Source of the DNA: Clitoria ternatea
Taxonomy: Eukaryota > Streptophyta > Magnoliopsida > Fabales > Fabaceae
Length of the DNA: 64,000 bases
Reading direction: 5' to 3'
NCBI GenBank assembly: GCA_037962975.1
Contig: CM075674.1
Location: 42,112,501 to 42,176,500, forward strand
Every line of letters starts with the position of its first letter. Within the stretch, counting starts at the first letter, position 1. This document shows positions 47,157 to 58,129 of the stretch, one piece after another. Under the pieces are notes generated by a model. The model was not told where the DNA came from and did not search any database. It worked only from the letters and a program-made list of their open reading frames with translations. Made by a program: the position numbers and the translations under genes.

Positions 47157-47455
47157 TTGAATCGATTCAGCTAAAGAAAAATGCAAAACAGAATCGAGTG
47201 AATCGATTCACACCTCCTTTGAATCGATTCACATACCTGATTGTCCAAATCTCTTTCAAAACAGAATCGATTGAATCGATTCATGACCCCTCCGAATCGA
47301 TTCACAGCACTGTTGCCTAACTTTTTCCACAAACAGAGAAGTTCAAATCGATTCATACTCCCTTCGAATCCATTCAAACCCCTGATGCCTTTTAAAATTC
47401 CCAAACAGTAATGGTTGAATCGATTCAAGCTTCCTCTGAATCGATTCACGCGACG
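47157..47455. repeat. Palindrome array between E2 pol and the accessory ORF
   Basis: Nine copies of TGAATCGATTCA or near variants lie in 300 bp, again in pairs. Spacer sequences (ACCTCCTTTGAATCG, CCTGATTGTCC) differ from those in the LTR arrays, so this is not a simple recent copy of U3. No coding region occurs between the pol stop (46970) and 47580. The array is followed by a pyrimidine-rich leader. Confidence 0.9.
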
Positions 47456-47580
47456 GTTTTTGTGCTTTTTAACACTGATTGGGTCCGTTACTCTATCACT
47501 CTTCACATTTCTTCTCCTCCTTCTCTCTATACCCATCTATCTCTCACTCTAGAACTTCTTCTCCAACTCTTCATTAAGCA

Positions 47581-48630
47581 ATGGCTTCCTCCTCTCAACC
47601 ACGAAAGAAACAAAGAGCCAATGTTGCCGCTACAACCATCCCTCAACATTCGGATCTTTCAAGGTTCTTCTCCACCCAAAAGGAGTTAGAAAGGTACCAA
47701 ACTTCATTTTCTGAAAAACACCTCATCTCCTCTAATTGGCTTGATGTTCCATTTTTTGAATCTTCTGGACTCTCTCTCCTCAACACTCTTCACCAACAAG
47801 AGCTAGTAGGATTCATGGCTCTTGAAGAAGTTGCAATTTACCCAGAATTAATTCAGGTTTTCTTTTCAACATTGCGCCTTCAAGATGCTCGATATTATGC
47901 CAAAGTGAAAGGCAAAACCATTCTTCTTGACAATGAAGTGCTAAACCAAGTTGGAAAGCTCCCTCTTAACAATGCTCAATTCCATGGAAAGGAACCCTCT
48001 CCTTCATGGAACTACAATCCTTTGGAGGCAAGAACCTTCTTCAATCTTGCCGCTCCCTCTAGCACCGTTGGCACACTAAGCCTTGACCACCGCTTTTTGC
48101 ATTATGTCTTGGTGAAAATTCTCCTTCTTTCCGGTGAAAATTATGCAAGATTGAGTGAGGCACAAATCTTATTGTTATGGGCCATCATCAATCAGAAAGA
48201 AATTAATTAGATTGATGTTGTAAGGCACCATATGATCGAGGCTCAGAATCTTGCTCGCCTTCCCTATGCCATTCTAATCACAAAGCTACTACGCCACTAC
48301 AAGGTGGACTTGAAGAATGAAGTGAAAGAAATTGTAGGCCCTAAAGCACCAATTGGAAAAACTCATCTCACAAAGATGAATATAGTTGAATATCATGGGT
48401 TATGGCAATTTCTTAGACGCCCTCGTAATGATGCTGAAGATGCTGCTGCTGCTTCTCCACCTGCTCCTACTGATGATTTGTTTGCTAGGATCACTACCCA
48501 CATGGATCGGCGCCTTGATATCATGGAAGCCAACTTCAACTCTCGCCTGGACAAGCTTGAGACCAACATGGAAGAACGCTATACTGAGCTTGCCACTCAG
48601 ATTTCCAGCATTTACTTTCCTCAGCCTTGA
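47581..48630 (+). pseudogene. E2 accessory ORF (plant transposon-protein-like), one in-frame stop
   Basis: It starts at ATG 47581 after a CT-rich stretch (47500-47580) and ends at TGA 48628-48630, 350 codons, with one TAG at 48208-48210. The start is Ser/Lys/Arg-rich (MASSSQPRKKQRANV, a possible nuclear signal), followed by SRFFSTQKELERYQTSF and a helical region to about residue 210. After the stop there is an Ala/Pro-rich linker and a C-terminal coiled coil (MDRRLDIMEANFNSRLDKLE). No transmembrane segment is seen, so it is not a classical envelope protein. It resembles the extra ORF annotated in plant genomes as a putative plant transposon protein. Function unknown. Confidence 0.72.
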
Positions 48631-49148
48631 TTAGCATTTTGCTTTATGTTTTTAACTTGCAAGTAGTTACTTTTTATGTTCAGACTTGGTTGCCCTTCTG
48701 AGGCATTTATTTTAGCTTTTCACTTGATGTTGATTGCTTGTTTTGGATTGTTACTTGCTTAAATATTAATCTATTTGGATGTCACAATTGCTTGATTATT
48801 TTGATGCGTTGTATGATCATAATTCGCTTGGTTAATTATCCTATTTGCATGCTTGATTAATTATTCCCTGAATTTGTTTTTGATAATGACAAAGGGGGAG
48901 AGATACTTGAAAGAATACATGGAATGGATAAAAAAACAAAAGTAAGATTTTAGAAACCCAAGATACATTTTTTAAAAAAAAGATGAATATCTAATTGAAA
49001 AACAAAGGGGGAGATAAGGAAAACTTGATAAACAAAGGAAAACTCACTCTGTCTTTCAAATGATTCTTTATCATTGCTTCTTTAAAAATTATTGATACTA
49101 ACAACCCAAGAGATGGCCATTGGTTGTCATCATCAAAAAGGGGAAGAA
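48631..49148 (+). promoter_or_regulatory. E2 3' untranslated region with three polypurine tracts
   Basis: Purine tracts AAAGGGGGAGAGA (48891), AAAGGGGGAGA (49004) and AAAAAGGGGAAGAA (49135-49148) precede the 3' LTR; only the last touches it. Several tracts are characteristic of Sireviruses and prime plus-strand DNA. No coding region is seen. Confidence 0.85.
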
Positions 49149-50608
49149 TGTATTTGTGTGTTGTTAACAGGTTTTGATAATGATAAAGGCATAAGGTTTA
49201 TAAGATCTTCATGAATCAAAAACAAATGAAACAATCAAAGCTGATGTATAAAATCAAGAAATCATGAAGAAAACATTTCCACAAGGTCAAGAAATCAAGA
49301 AACCAATGCACAAAGACAAAGGAAAGCAACCATGGATCATAACACATCAAGGAAAGACCATCAGGCATGGAAGAACATCAAATTACAACGCCTGAATCAA
49401 TTCACACACGAATGAATCGATTCACAGCCCTGGAAGTCACCAAAAATAGGAAACAGCATGTCCTGAATCGATTCACCATGACCCTGAATCGATTCACAAT
49501 CTTGGAAGTCACCAAAATTGCAAACAGAATGTCATGAATCGATTCACCATGACCCTGAATCGATTCACACGAAGATGCAAGCCCAGGAATCCCAAACAGA
49601 GTGCTCTGAATCGATTCAACAAGGCGTGAATCGATTCATATGAATGTGGAACTCTAAAATGCACAAATCAGAATGCTCTGAATCGATTCAAGAAGCTACG
49701 AATCAATTCAAGAAGTGGGAAACACCCCTAAAAAGACAGATTTAAGTGGGAACCAACCACCAAAACCTAATATACGCAAAGACAAGCTGGAACCACTATT
49801 TTACAACGGCTAGGAGGACTTTGAAGCTGCTCCAAGGCTCTATAAATTGCTCTCCAACTTAAGCACAAATACAACAGGCAATCATCCCTTACCTTCATTT
49901 GTGCTTAGTGAGTTCATTCTTTTGTATACTCTGAAATTTTAAGCTTAGAACTTGTATATCCTCTCATCTTGAGAGTTAGAATTTGTGTGAGCCTTCACTT
50001 GTACATCTACTCTATTGAGAGAGTTATTTGCTTGTAAACACTACACCAAACACAAAGGTTTTCACTCTAGGTTGAGTGGTCATAAAGGTTGGGGTTTAAC
50101 CTTTGGGTATTGAGAGTTTGAGAGATTGGGTGGGTTGCCTTTGTGCTAGTGAGGATTGAGTTCTTGAGTGTGGGACACTAGGAAGCTACAATTGCTCATA
50201 GCTTGTAATCTCTAAACTTCAATAGTGGAAATCCTTCAAGTGGGTTACTTGAAGGCGAGACATACACCGGGGTTGGTGGAACTCGTTAAATTGGTTTGCA
50301 AGCTCTTCTCCCTAACTCTTTTACATTCATATACTGCATTGAATTAATTTATGTTGGTTGATTGAGATTTAAATACTTGAGCTTGCTTGAATTAGTCAAT
50401 CTTGAACATTGCATACCAAGTATTTGATAAATTGCCTCATATATATTTACCTCTTGTTTTGCATTGTCTTTTATATCTTACTTGATTTTACTTGCCTAAT
50501 CTCTAAACTTGTAATAAAAGAATCAATTTCAAAGGCATTTCAAGTAAAGTTTTAAAAACTCAATTCACCCCCCCCCCCCTCTTGAGTATTGAGGCCACTT
50601 GAATAACA
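49149..50608 (+). repeat. E2 3' LTR
   Basis: It matches the 5' LTR with scattered, mostly transition differences and a longer C run (13 versus 6, near 50567-50579). The palindrome array is at about 49396-49715 (eight of ten perfect); TATAAAT is at 49841-49847. The LTR ends TTGAATAACA, followed by the duplication GTTAG. Confidence 0.95.
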
Positions 50609-50613
50609 GTTAG

Positions 50614-52653
50614 AACTGCATCAGATTTCCCATGCCATTGTTTAGGTGCTTGTTTTAATTTGTATAAAGATTTGAGAAGTTTGTATACTTTATGTTCTTG
50701 ACCAGGGACAACGTAACCTTCAGGTTGAACCATGTAAATTTCTTCCTCTAGCTCACCATTTAAAAAGGCAGTTTTTACATCCATTTGATGAATAATTAGA
50801 TTATGAATTGTTGCTAAAACAATTAAGATTCTTATAGAAGAAATTCTTATTACCGAGATAAAGGTTTCAAAATAATCTATATTTTCCTTTTGTGTAAAAC
50901 CTTTTGCTACTAAACGAGCTTTGTATTTTTCAACTGAACCATCGGGCAAAAGCTTCTTCTTAAAAATCCATTTGCAACCAATGGGCTTAGTTCCCGGAGG
51001 TAAATCAACTAAAGCCCAAGTGTTAGATTTTAAAATCGAATCTAATTCATTTTTAATTGCTTCTTTCCAAAAATTTGAGTCAGGGGAAGAATTGCTTCAG
51101 AAAAGGTCAAAGGATCCTTTCCAACAAGATATGTGTAAAAATCATTTCCAAAGGATGTTTCTTTTTGTTGTCTCTTGCTTCTTCTTAAATCATTATATGA
51201 GTTCTCATTATTGATAAGTGAAGGTGCAGTTGAAGTATTATCAAAATTATTTTTCATGGGGAATAAATGCTCAAAAAATTCCGCATTCTTAGTTTCAATG
51301 ATAGTATTACAATCAAGCACATCACTTTTAATAACAAGAAACCTATATGCAGCACTATGCTCATCATACCTAATAAACATACAATCCAAGGTTTTCGATC
51401 CTATTTTTCTCTTTTTAGGATCTGGTAACATTATCTTAGCCAAACACCCCCACACTTTTAAATATTTAAGATTAGGTTTGTGACCTTTCTAAAGCTCATA
51501 AGGAGTTTTCCTAGAATTTTTATAGGGAATTCTATTTTGAAGATGGCAGGCTGTTAACAAGGCTTCACCCCATAAGTTATCAGGTGCGGCATAACTAATT
51601 AATAGTGCATTCATCATTTGTTTCAAGGTCCTATTTTTCCTTTCAGCTACACCATTAGGGTAGAGTTGTTTCATGGATTATTCCTTCCTTTTCATAAAAT
51701 CCATTAAACAAGACGTACTCGCCACCTCTATCAGATCTAACTCTTTTTATTTTCTTGTTTAATTGATTTTCTACCTCGACTTTATAAAGTAAGAACATGT
51801 TAAATGCCTCGTCTTTATGTTTAATTAGATATACTTTAGTGTATCTCCAAAAATCGTCTATAAAAGTTACATAATATTTTTTACCACCTCTAGATATTTG
51901 TTTTAAATCTCCTAAGTCGGTGTGGATTAAATCAAGTAATTCAGATTCACGTTGAACAGAAATACACGGTTTTTTCATAATTTTTTATTCGATACATACA
52001 CCATATTTATTTAAACATGCATTTTTAATTCCAGAAATTAAACCATCTATACGCATACAATTCAAATAAGGTATACTAACGTGTCCTAATCTAGCATGCC
52101 AAATATCATACGAGTCAAACATATAAGCTGAAGATAAATTATTATTAATAATTTCTAAAATGTTTAAAACGAACAACCCTTGATCACAATATCCCTTACC
52201 CACAAAAACATCATTTTTGGTCATCACAATTTTGTCCAATTCAAAGGACACTTTAAACCCCACTTTTCCTAATAGAGCCACAGAAACCAAATTCTCTCTT
52301 ATACTAGGTACATGCAAAACATCATTTAGTGCTAGTGTCTTTCCCGATGTGAGCTTCAGAAGAATCTTGCCTTTCCCGACAACATCAGCTTTACGGGAAT
52401 CACCAAGATATACTGATTCTTCTCCATCTCCCACTATTGTGTAGGAGGAAAACATTTCTCGATTCATACATATGTGCCTGGTAGCCGCTGAGTCTACCAC
52501 CCATTTGCTCACATTGGCCACAATCAAAGCTTGAGAAACGACCGCAACAATTATATCATCTCCTTCAACCAAGTTTGCCTTTGGTTTAGGAGGAAAGTCA
52601 TTTCTCTTCCTGAACCTACACACAGCAGCATGATGATCTGGTTTTCCACACAC
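50614..52653 (-). pseudogene. E1 protease, integrase and reverse transcriptase N-terminal part
   Basis: Minus-strand order: zinc knuckle end (MCGKPDHHAAVC), protease (WVVDSAATRHIC, near 52500), GAG-pre-integrase (DIWHARLGHV, near 52090), integrase (HTDLGDL, RSDRGGEY and NGVAERKNR between 51930 and 51630), linker and RT start (KARLVAKGFTQKENIDY, MDVKTAFLNGELEEE, about 50930-50740). Stops or frame changes occur near 51985, 51655 and 51489. The RT frame is cut at 50613 by E2 and resumes at 40726. Confidence 0.9.
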
Positions 52654-52699
52654 ATAGCAAAAACCCTTCCTTTTGAAGGTAGGGGGTTAGATGGCTTAG

Positions 52700-53357
52700 G
52701 AATGTGATCAAAAGATTTTTTATTTTTATACCTTTTACTTAAGGAGTTACTTTGTATCATGTTTGCTCTTGTTGCCAAACTTTTGCTTGGGCTTGCTTCT
52801 CTTCCTTTCGATTAGTGTCTTTAATCATGATGTGAGTGATTAAGTCTGACAGAGAAAGTTGTTTGTGTTTGTGTTTAAGTTGTTATTGGTAGTCCTTCCA
52901 GGAGTGAGGAAGCTTTTTAATGAGGAAGGCAGCCACTAGTTCATCCTGCATAGAAAGGTTCTCTAATTTGAGATCCTCTAGAAGCCGATGATATTCATTG
53001 ATTTGTGCTCTTATGTCCTTGTTGTCAGTCATCTCCCAACAGTAGAAGTTGCCCATAATGAACTTCTGTTTTTCGGCATCCTCAGCGGTGTACTTCAGTT
53101 TGAGGGAATCCCATATTTCTTTCGCTTCCTTGTAGCCATAATAAACATCGAACAAATCGTTAGCCAAAGTACTAAGGATGGTGTACCTACATACCTTGTT
53201 TGCATTGGTCCATGCATCAATGAGTTCAGGTTGGGTTGGTTTGGGTTCAGAGATAGCCCATGCAATGACATGCATGTCAAGCACATAGAAAACATGCTTC
53301 TGCCAACGGTGGTATGATTGACCACCGAAAACTTTAATCTTCGAAACGTCTGGCAGA
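52700..53357 (-). pseudogene. E1 gag, main part
   Basis: The minus-strand frame from 53357 includes the copia gag domain (UBN2-like): SIKVFGG-type start, HVIAWAISEPKP, ELIDAWTNANKVCRYTILST and EEIWDSLKLKYTAED-like sequence. A TAA falls near 52882, and further frame changes precede the knuckle near 52640. The N-terminus lies beyond the solo LTR at 57260-57376. Confidence 0.85.
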
Positions 53358-53539
53358 GGCTTTGTAACATCCTGCTTTAATAATAGTTCAATTATGTAAT
53401 TTATGAAGCATGGAAGGTCTGTAAGTGTTAATCAATGAATAAAACACTCTATGGATGGTTTTTAATGCTCCAAAAGTTTCATTTTTGGATATAATTCTAG
53501 AATTTATATAGATCCTTATTGATAAGACCCAATTTCTGA

Positions 53540-54870
53540 GTAAAAATGCCTTAGAAAGAACTGTCCGAGTGAGAAAGAGACTCTGTTCCGAGTGAAAACT
53601 ACAAATTTCGAGTAACCAAGAGGAATTCCGAGTGGAAAATGGAAATACCGAGTGAAAATTGTGTTTTCCGAGTGGAACATGGTCAAGAGGACTTATTCCG
53701 AGTGAAATTCTGTCTCAGAGACTCACTGCTGAGTCAAACATGGCAGGAAGACTCAATTCCGAGTCAATTATTCCTGAGTGACTCATTTCTGAGTCAAACA
53801 CCTCAGAATGACTCATTTCCGAGTCAATTATTCCTGAGTGACTCGTTTCTGAGTCAAACACCCCAGAAAGACTCATTCCTGAGTCAAGATTCTTCCAAAG
53901 ACTCGTTTTCGAGTCAATCATAATGCAATACTGAATGAAAGTTCTACTGAGCAAAAACCCAAGGATTGGGAATCGATTTTCATAAATTTACCGAATAAAC
54001 AGTCGAGTGGAATAATTTGGTTTGGAGATGAATTACCGAGCAACAACTGATCTAATGTTGAGTCCTCTTTGGCAATGAAAACTGAGTGAATGATGAGCAA
54101 TAAAGGATTACCTTGCCGAGTGGAAAATCTGAGTGTTGGAGTCGGACTCAGAAGAATACTTCCGAGTATAAAAAGAATGAGGTGTTTCTGAAAGAGGAAT
54201 CAGAATTGTGTAACATACCGAGTGAAGCTTATGCATATTGTTCTTTTCCGAGTGGTGAAAACCTTAGAGGTTTTCGAATGAAGAACAATTCAAGGGTTTC
54301 TGCCAAGTGAAAACCTGGGAGCATTGAGTCGGTCTGAGACGACTTGACCGAGTGAAAGGATGAAGGAAGAGGAATCGGTTTTAATTAAATTACTGAGTGG
54401 ATAATTGAGTGGAATGAGTCGGCTTAATAATGATTTGAAACGGCCGAGTGGAAAACAGAGAAGAATGACTCGGTTTCAGGGAGAATATGCCGAGTGAGAT
54501 ATTTTATAAGTAAGTCCGAGTGAGGAAACTCTGACTGTCACCTCCAAGGAAGAGAAATCAGACTGAGAGTTTCAAATAGAACCAATTCCGAGTGAATAAT
54601 AGGTGAAGACTCGGTTTCAGGAGGTTTTACCGAGTGGACTAAGATGTTGAATGAAAACCGAGTGGATTCGCTTAAGCGAATGAATTCCTCTGCCAGTGTA
54701 TTATATGGTGAGTCGGTTTTCGCTTGAGCGAAGCCCCTCTGCCAGTGCATTATATGGCACTCGCTCAAGCGAGTCGGATTCCGCTGGAGCAAGAGGACTC
54801 GGTTTCCCTTCTTCTTCACACGACTGAAGGAATTCCAGTCGGTTTATAGGCTAACCGAGTGGAATTCCAG
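53540..54870. repeat. CCGAGTG / GACTC motif array in the solo LTR
   Basis: About 17 copies of CCGAGTG, many as CCGAGTGGAA or CCGAGTGAAA, plus reversed ACTCGG copies are spread over 1.3 kb. At 53745-53900 they merge into tandem units of about 60 bp (GACTCATTTCTGAGTCAAAC). The open frame with repeated SDSFLSQTPQ peptides is a by-product of this array. Confidence 0.88.
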
Positions 54871-55329
54871 TCGGTTTTCAGTGCCAGGAGTAACTTTTGA
54901 CTCCTTTCTTGTCTCTTATGCATTTTTTAATGCAACCAAAACCATTATTACTCACCCTAGTGGGTGGACGGCCAGAAGTGGACCATTATAAGCCACTTTC
55001 TTATTTTTAATCCTCCATTATCTCCACTAACAGCACTAAACATCCACTAATGGAAAAGCTGTTTCCCACTTGTTTTGCATTATTAACTCTGCCTTTTGCT
55101 AAGACCTGAACGCATTAGAACAAAGCTAGTGAACTATCCTTACCTTGATTTCCCTCCTTCCTCAATACTCCTTTGAACAGAAGCCAGGACAGCAAGAGGC
55201 CATTTTCAGTCGGCAAACCAAGTAAGAGGGGACAGGGTTGTGAATATTTATGAAATGGGTAGAGTTGTATGCTGTCCTAGGATTCCAGTTTTATTTTCGT
55301 ATCTTGTTGCTCAGTTTTGAGATTGAAAA

Positions 55330-56180
55330 CGTGTGATTTTGACTCTGACTTCTTCATGAAAGTTGTAGATCTTTTTGTTATCTAAATTTTGAGACCTTAA
55401 TCGATTAATTTGAATATGTATAGCAAAAGTTATAGCCAAAATACTACAGCATGTTCGAGTGGAATATTTATTCTATGATCTGTGTATATATTGATATTCT
55501 GGGAATTTTACAAGCATAATCAGCCTTTGATGTCTTCACAAAAGTTATAGGTATTTATGTTATGGATCTACAGAAAGTGGTGTCAAGTCAAAATGATTTT
55601 TGTAGTTTGAGTTATGCCTAAAATACTGAAGTATGTACAAGCTGTAAATCTGTTAACTATGAAATCCGAATCTTATTTTCAAAACTGGGAATTTTGTGGT
55701 GTGAATTAGTGGTTGGTGTCTTCATGAAAGTTGTAGATAATTATGTTAAGAGTAATTCAGGACTGGTCTCATGTCAAAACTATTTTGGTAACTCCAGAAA
55801 CGTTGAAAATACTAATATATGTATATTTTGAAAGCTCATCTGGAGGCAGTGTTGTATTTTATGGATAAATGGTATTTCTGCTTAGAATTTGAATTTATGA
55901 TCTTTATGAAAGTTGTAGATATTTGTGTTAAGAATAATTTAGAACTAGTTTCATGCCAAAATTGTTTTTGTAGCTCCAGAAACGTTAAAAATACTAATCT
56001 GTGTACGTTTTAAAAATCCTCTTTGAGGCAGTTTTGTATTCTGTGAATAAGTGATGGTTCTGTTTAGAATTTGAATTTATGGTCTTCATAAAAGTTGTAG
56101 ATATTTATGTTATTGAGCTATAGAAAGTGGAATCACATAAAAAGGATTTGATTTGCTCATGTTATGACTATTTTACTAAC
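55330..56180. repeat. About 180-bp degenerate tandem repeat in the solo LTR
   Basis: Five units are recognised by TCTTCATGAAAGTTGTAGAT or variants near 55351, 55530, 55710, 55900 and 56084. Each is followed by a TTATGTTA phrase and, about 70 bp later, by GTAGCTCCAGAAACGTTGAA-like sequence. Identity between units is moderate, so the duplications are older than the insertion. Confidence 0.8.
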
Positions 56181-57259
56181 GTATGTCGCTGTTTGGAAAT
56201 GCTGAAATTTACTTATAATGGTTATTATGGATAAAAATGATATTTTCTCTATGGGTAATAATTTATTATTGAATTCTTGAGTGATTATGAATTATTATGA
56301 ATGCTGTTGAGTATCATACAGTTTGTATATTGTGGTGGTGAATAATTATGAATAACGAAATTAATCTATATGTACATGAATGCCTTGCGGTTATTGTTAC
56401 ATGTGGTTGAAACAGTAAATCCATGATTCTGAAAAATTATTATATGTGATGTGTCCTTTGAGGACTTGTGGTTTTCCAAGTGGTTTTGGAAATTAATATA
56501 TCATGGTATGTTAAATGATAATAAGAATTAAAGGCATTCATGCATCATAAGCATTTGGACGCACCATGGAATTTAGGGGTTCCATGATTGCCTACCCTGG
56601 TGGGGGGTTACTCTATGACGAGTTAAGCCCTATTTTGTTGTGCGCCATGGAGTGTAGGGATTCATGGTTTATGCAAAGCCCTACTTATGATATTTGTGTA
56701 CTTCGGTACTTAAGCGCCATGAGATGTAGGGATTCATGGTATATGCTAAAGCCCTATTTGTGTCTTTATGAGACTATTACTGCAGTATTCCCACCAAACC
56801 AAATGGATCCAGCATAACATCATTTGACTAATTAAAGACTTATTAAATATAAATGAACTTGTTTGGCATATTCATCATATCATTATGGTTTGTTGATTGT
56901 GTTTGTGCAATTTTATTTATTTTATATTTATTCTATATTTTGTCTCACTCTTACATTAATTTTTACAGTGAATGCCACGCAGAATGAAGAGTGATGCCAT
57001 GATTGATGCCTATTTGAATTATTACTTGGACTTTAATGTAATGGGTTGTAATAAATATTACGTACTATGTACTGTTACTTCTAAATCGTTTCCGCTATGC
57101 AAATATTTCATGAATCTTATTAATCACGACTAGTATGCATGATAATATTCCGCAATTATCGAATTTTATGTGAACTCTGAGTTAATTTACGAATTTTAAA
57201 TTGATCTTTCAAAAACGTGAAAAATTTATTCAGAAAATTACACGGGACGTCTCAGGCTT

Positions 57260-57376
57260 GGCCATGGTGACGAGAGTGTTGGAAACAGGCGGTTGTTTTG
57301 GAACTACGTTTGGGTTGGGTTGGCTGTCTTTGGGACCCGCATTATGAGCAGCAGCAGCATTGTTGTTGTCAGCCAT
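57260..57376 (-). pseudogene. E1 gag N-terminus
   Basis: Starting at ATG 57376 the frame reads MADNNNAAAAHNAG and continues to VTMAKP at the solo-LTR junction. It is the missing start of the gag found at 52700-53357. Confidence 0.85.
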
Positions 57377-57396
57377 GAGATTAACTCTTAAGATTA

Positions 57397-58124
57397 TTAG
57401 TCTAATTAGTAGGTTGAGGCGTGTAGTAGCACTGCCCTTAAGAGTTATTCGCAGTATGCGGACTCCCCAGGATACAACAGCCCCTTATGGTGGTAACCAG
57501 GTCTAGAACTAGCAAGAGGAAAGAAAGAGGAACCCAGCAGAGAAGAGAGAGAGATACAATAAAGAAAAGATAGCATATATTCTTTTAGGGTTTTAGAGTA
57601 AAGTTATATAAAAGCATGTAACCGGTTTAGGGTAAAAATAATTTTTTTAAATAATTAAGATATATTATAAAAATAAATATCAGAAACGGTTTTCATAATT
57701 AAGTTCAAATTTTGAAAAAGGAATCTTATCTGTAAGCCTTAGTGGACGGTTAATTACAGATAATGGAATCATGTTACAACAAATCCGGAAAGATAACATT
57801 TGACCCGGTAAAATAGGAGATAAGGCCATTCAATTTTCAAACTATCAAAAATAGCTGTTTCTGGATAAGGTTTTGAAATTCAAAATAATTTTAACAAAAC
57901 CAAAAATAAAAAGGTTTTCACATCCGCATATTCGTGTGCGCAGGGGGGCAAATCGGAAGATTTGCACTAGATTTGGCATTTTGGGCCAATCTCGTATGCA
58001 CGCGAGCCCATAACCTTTATTGCTTGTTCATTAGCCCAACCACACTAGTTTCAATATATACACTAGCATCACTCACATGCCAAGCAATATGAGACTTCTT
58101 TTGAAATACCCACTTCACACAACA
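57397..58124 (-). repeat. E1 5' LTR (right)
   Basis: Minus strand opens TGTTGTGTGAAGTGGG at 58124. The inner end reads GACTAATA, with T where the left LTR has the canonical CA. It contains one copy of the segment duplicated in the left LTR, and the 45 bp missing there. TATATAAC near 57611 is a possible TATA. Confidence 0.9.
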
Positions 58125-58129
58125 CTTCT

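Larger units (their letters stand above)
40732..50608 (+). mobile_element. Sirevirus-type copia element E2, full length, with accessory gene
   Basis: E2 has LTRs at 40732-42185 and 49149-50608 and a perfect 5-bp duplication GTTAG (40727-40731 and 50609-50613). Order: LTR, tRNA-Met primer site, gag, protease, integrase, RT, RNase H, a palindrome array, an accessory ORF, three polypurine tracts, LTR. The long LTR, large gag with CCHC knuckles, multiple purine tracts and extra 3' ORF fit the Sirevirus (SIRE/Maximus) lineage. By manual alignment the first 640 bp of the LTRs differ at about 19 positions (about 3%). Gag, pol and the accessory ORF each carry lesions. Confidence 0.93.
53363..57254. 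mobile_element. Solo LTR of a gypsy-like element (3892 bp) inside E1 gag
   Basis: It opens TGTAACATCC, ends GGGACGTCTCA and is flanked by the 5-bp duplication GGCTT (53358-53362 and 57255-57259). It separates two parts of E1 gag that are otherwise contiguous. No gag or pol lies inside and no second LTR is present, so it is what LTR-LTR recombination leaves. The size, TGTAAC tip and interior AAAGTTGTAGAT repeats suggest a Tekay/Del-type chromovirus LTR, from memory. A plus-strand ATTATAAGCC near 54985 may be the TATA, which would make the orientation plus. Confidence 0.85.
38277..58124 (-). mobile_element. copia element E1, complete but interrupted by two later insertions
   Basis: E1 is flanked by the 5-bp duplication CTTCT (38272-38276 and 58125-58129). 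Its LTRs are 38277-39099 (3') and about 57397-58124 (5'). Removing E2 (40732-50608) and the solo LTR (53363-57254) leaves about 6 kb: LTR, gag, protease, integrase, RT, RNase H, purine tract, LTR. No standard tRNA-Met primer site is visible after the 5' LTR. The coding region has multiple stops, so E1 is dead. It is itself inserted into the RNase H of E0. Confidence 0.92.

Noticed and set aside
53639..53923. Plus-strand ORF with repeated SDSFLSQTPQ peptides
   Set aside because: It is produced by the GACTC/CCGAGT DNA repeats inside a solo LTR; no start context or conserved domain.
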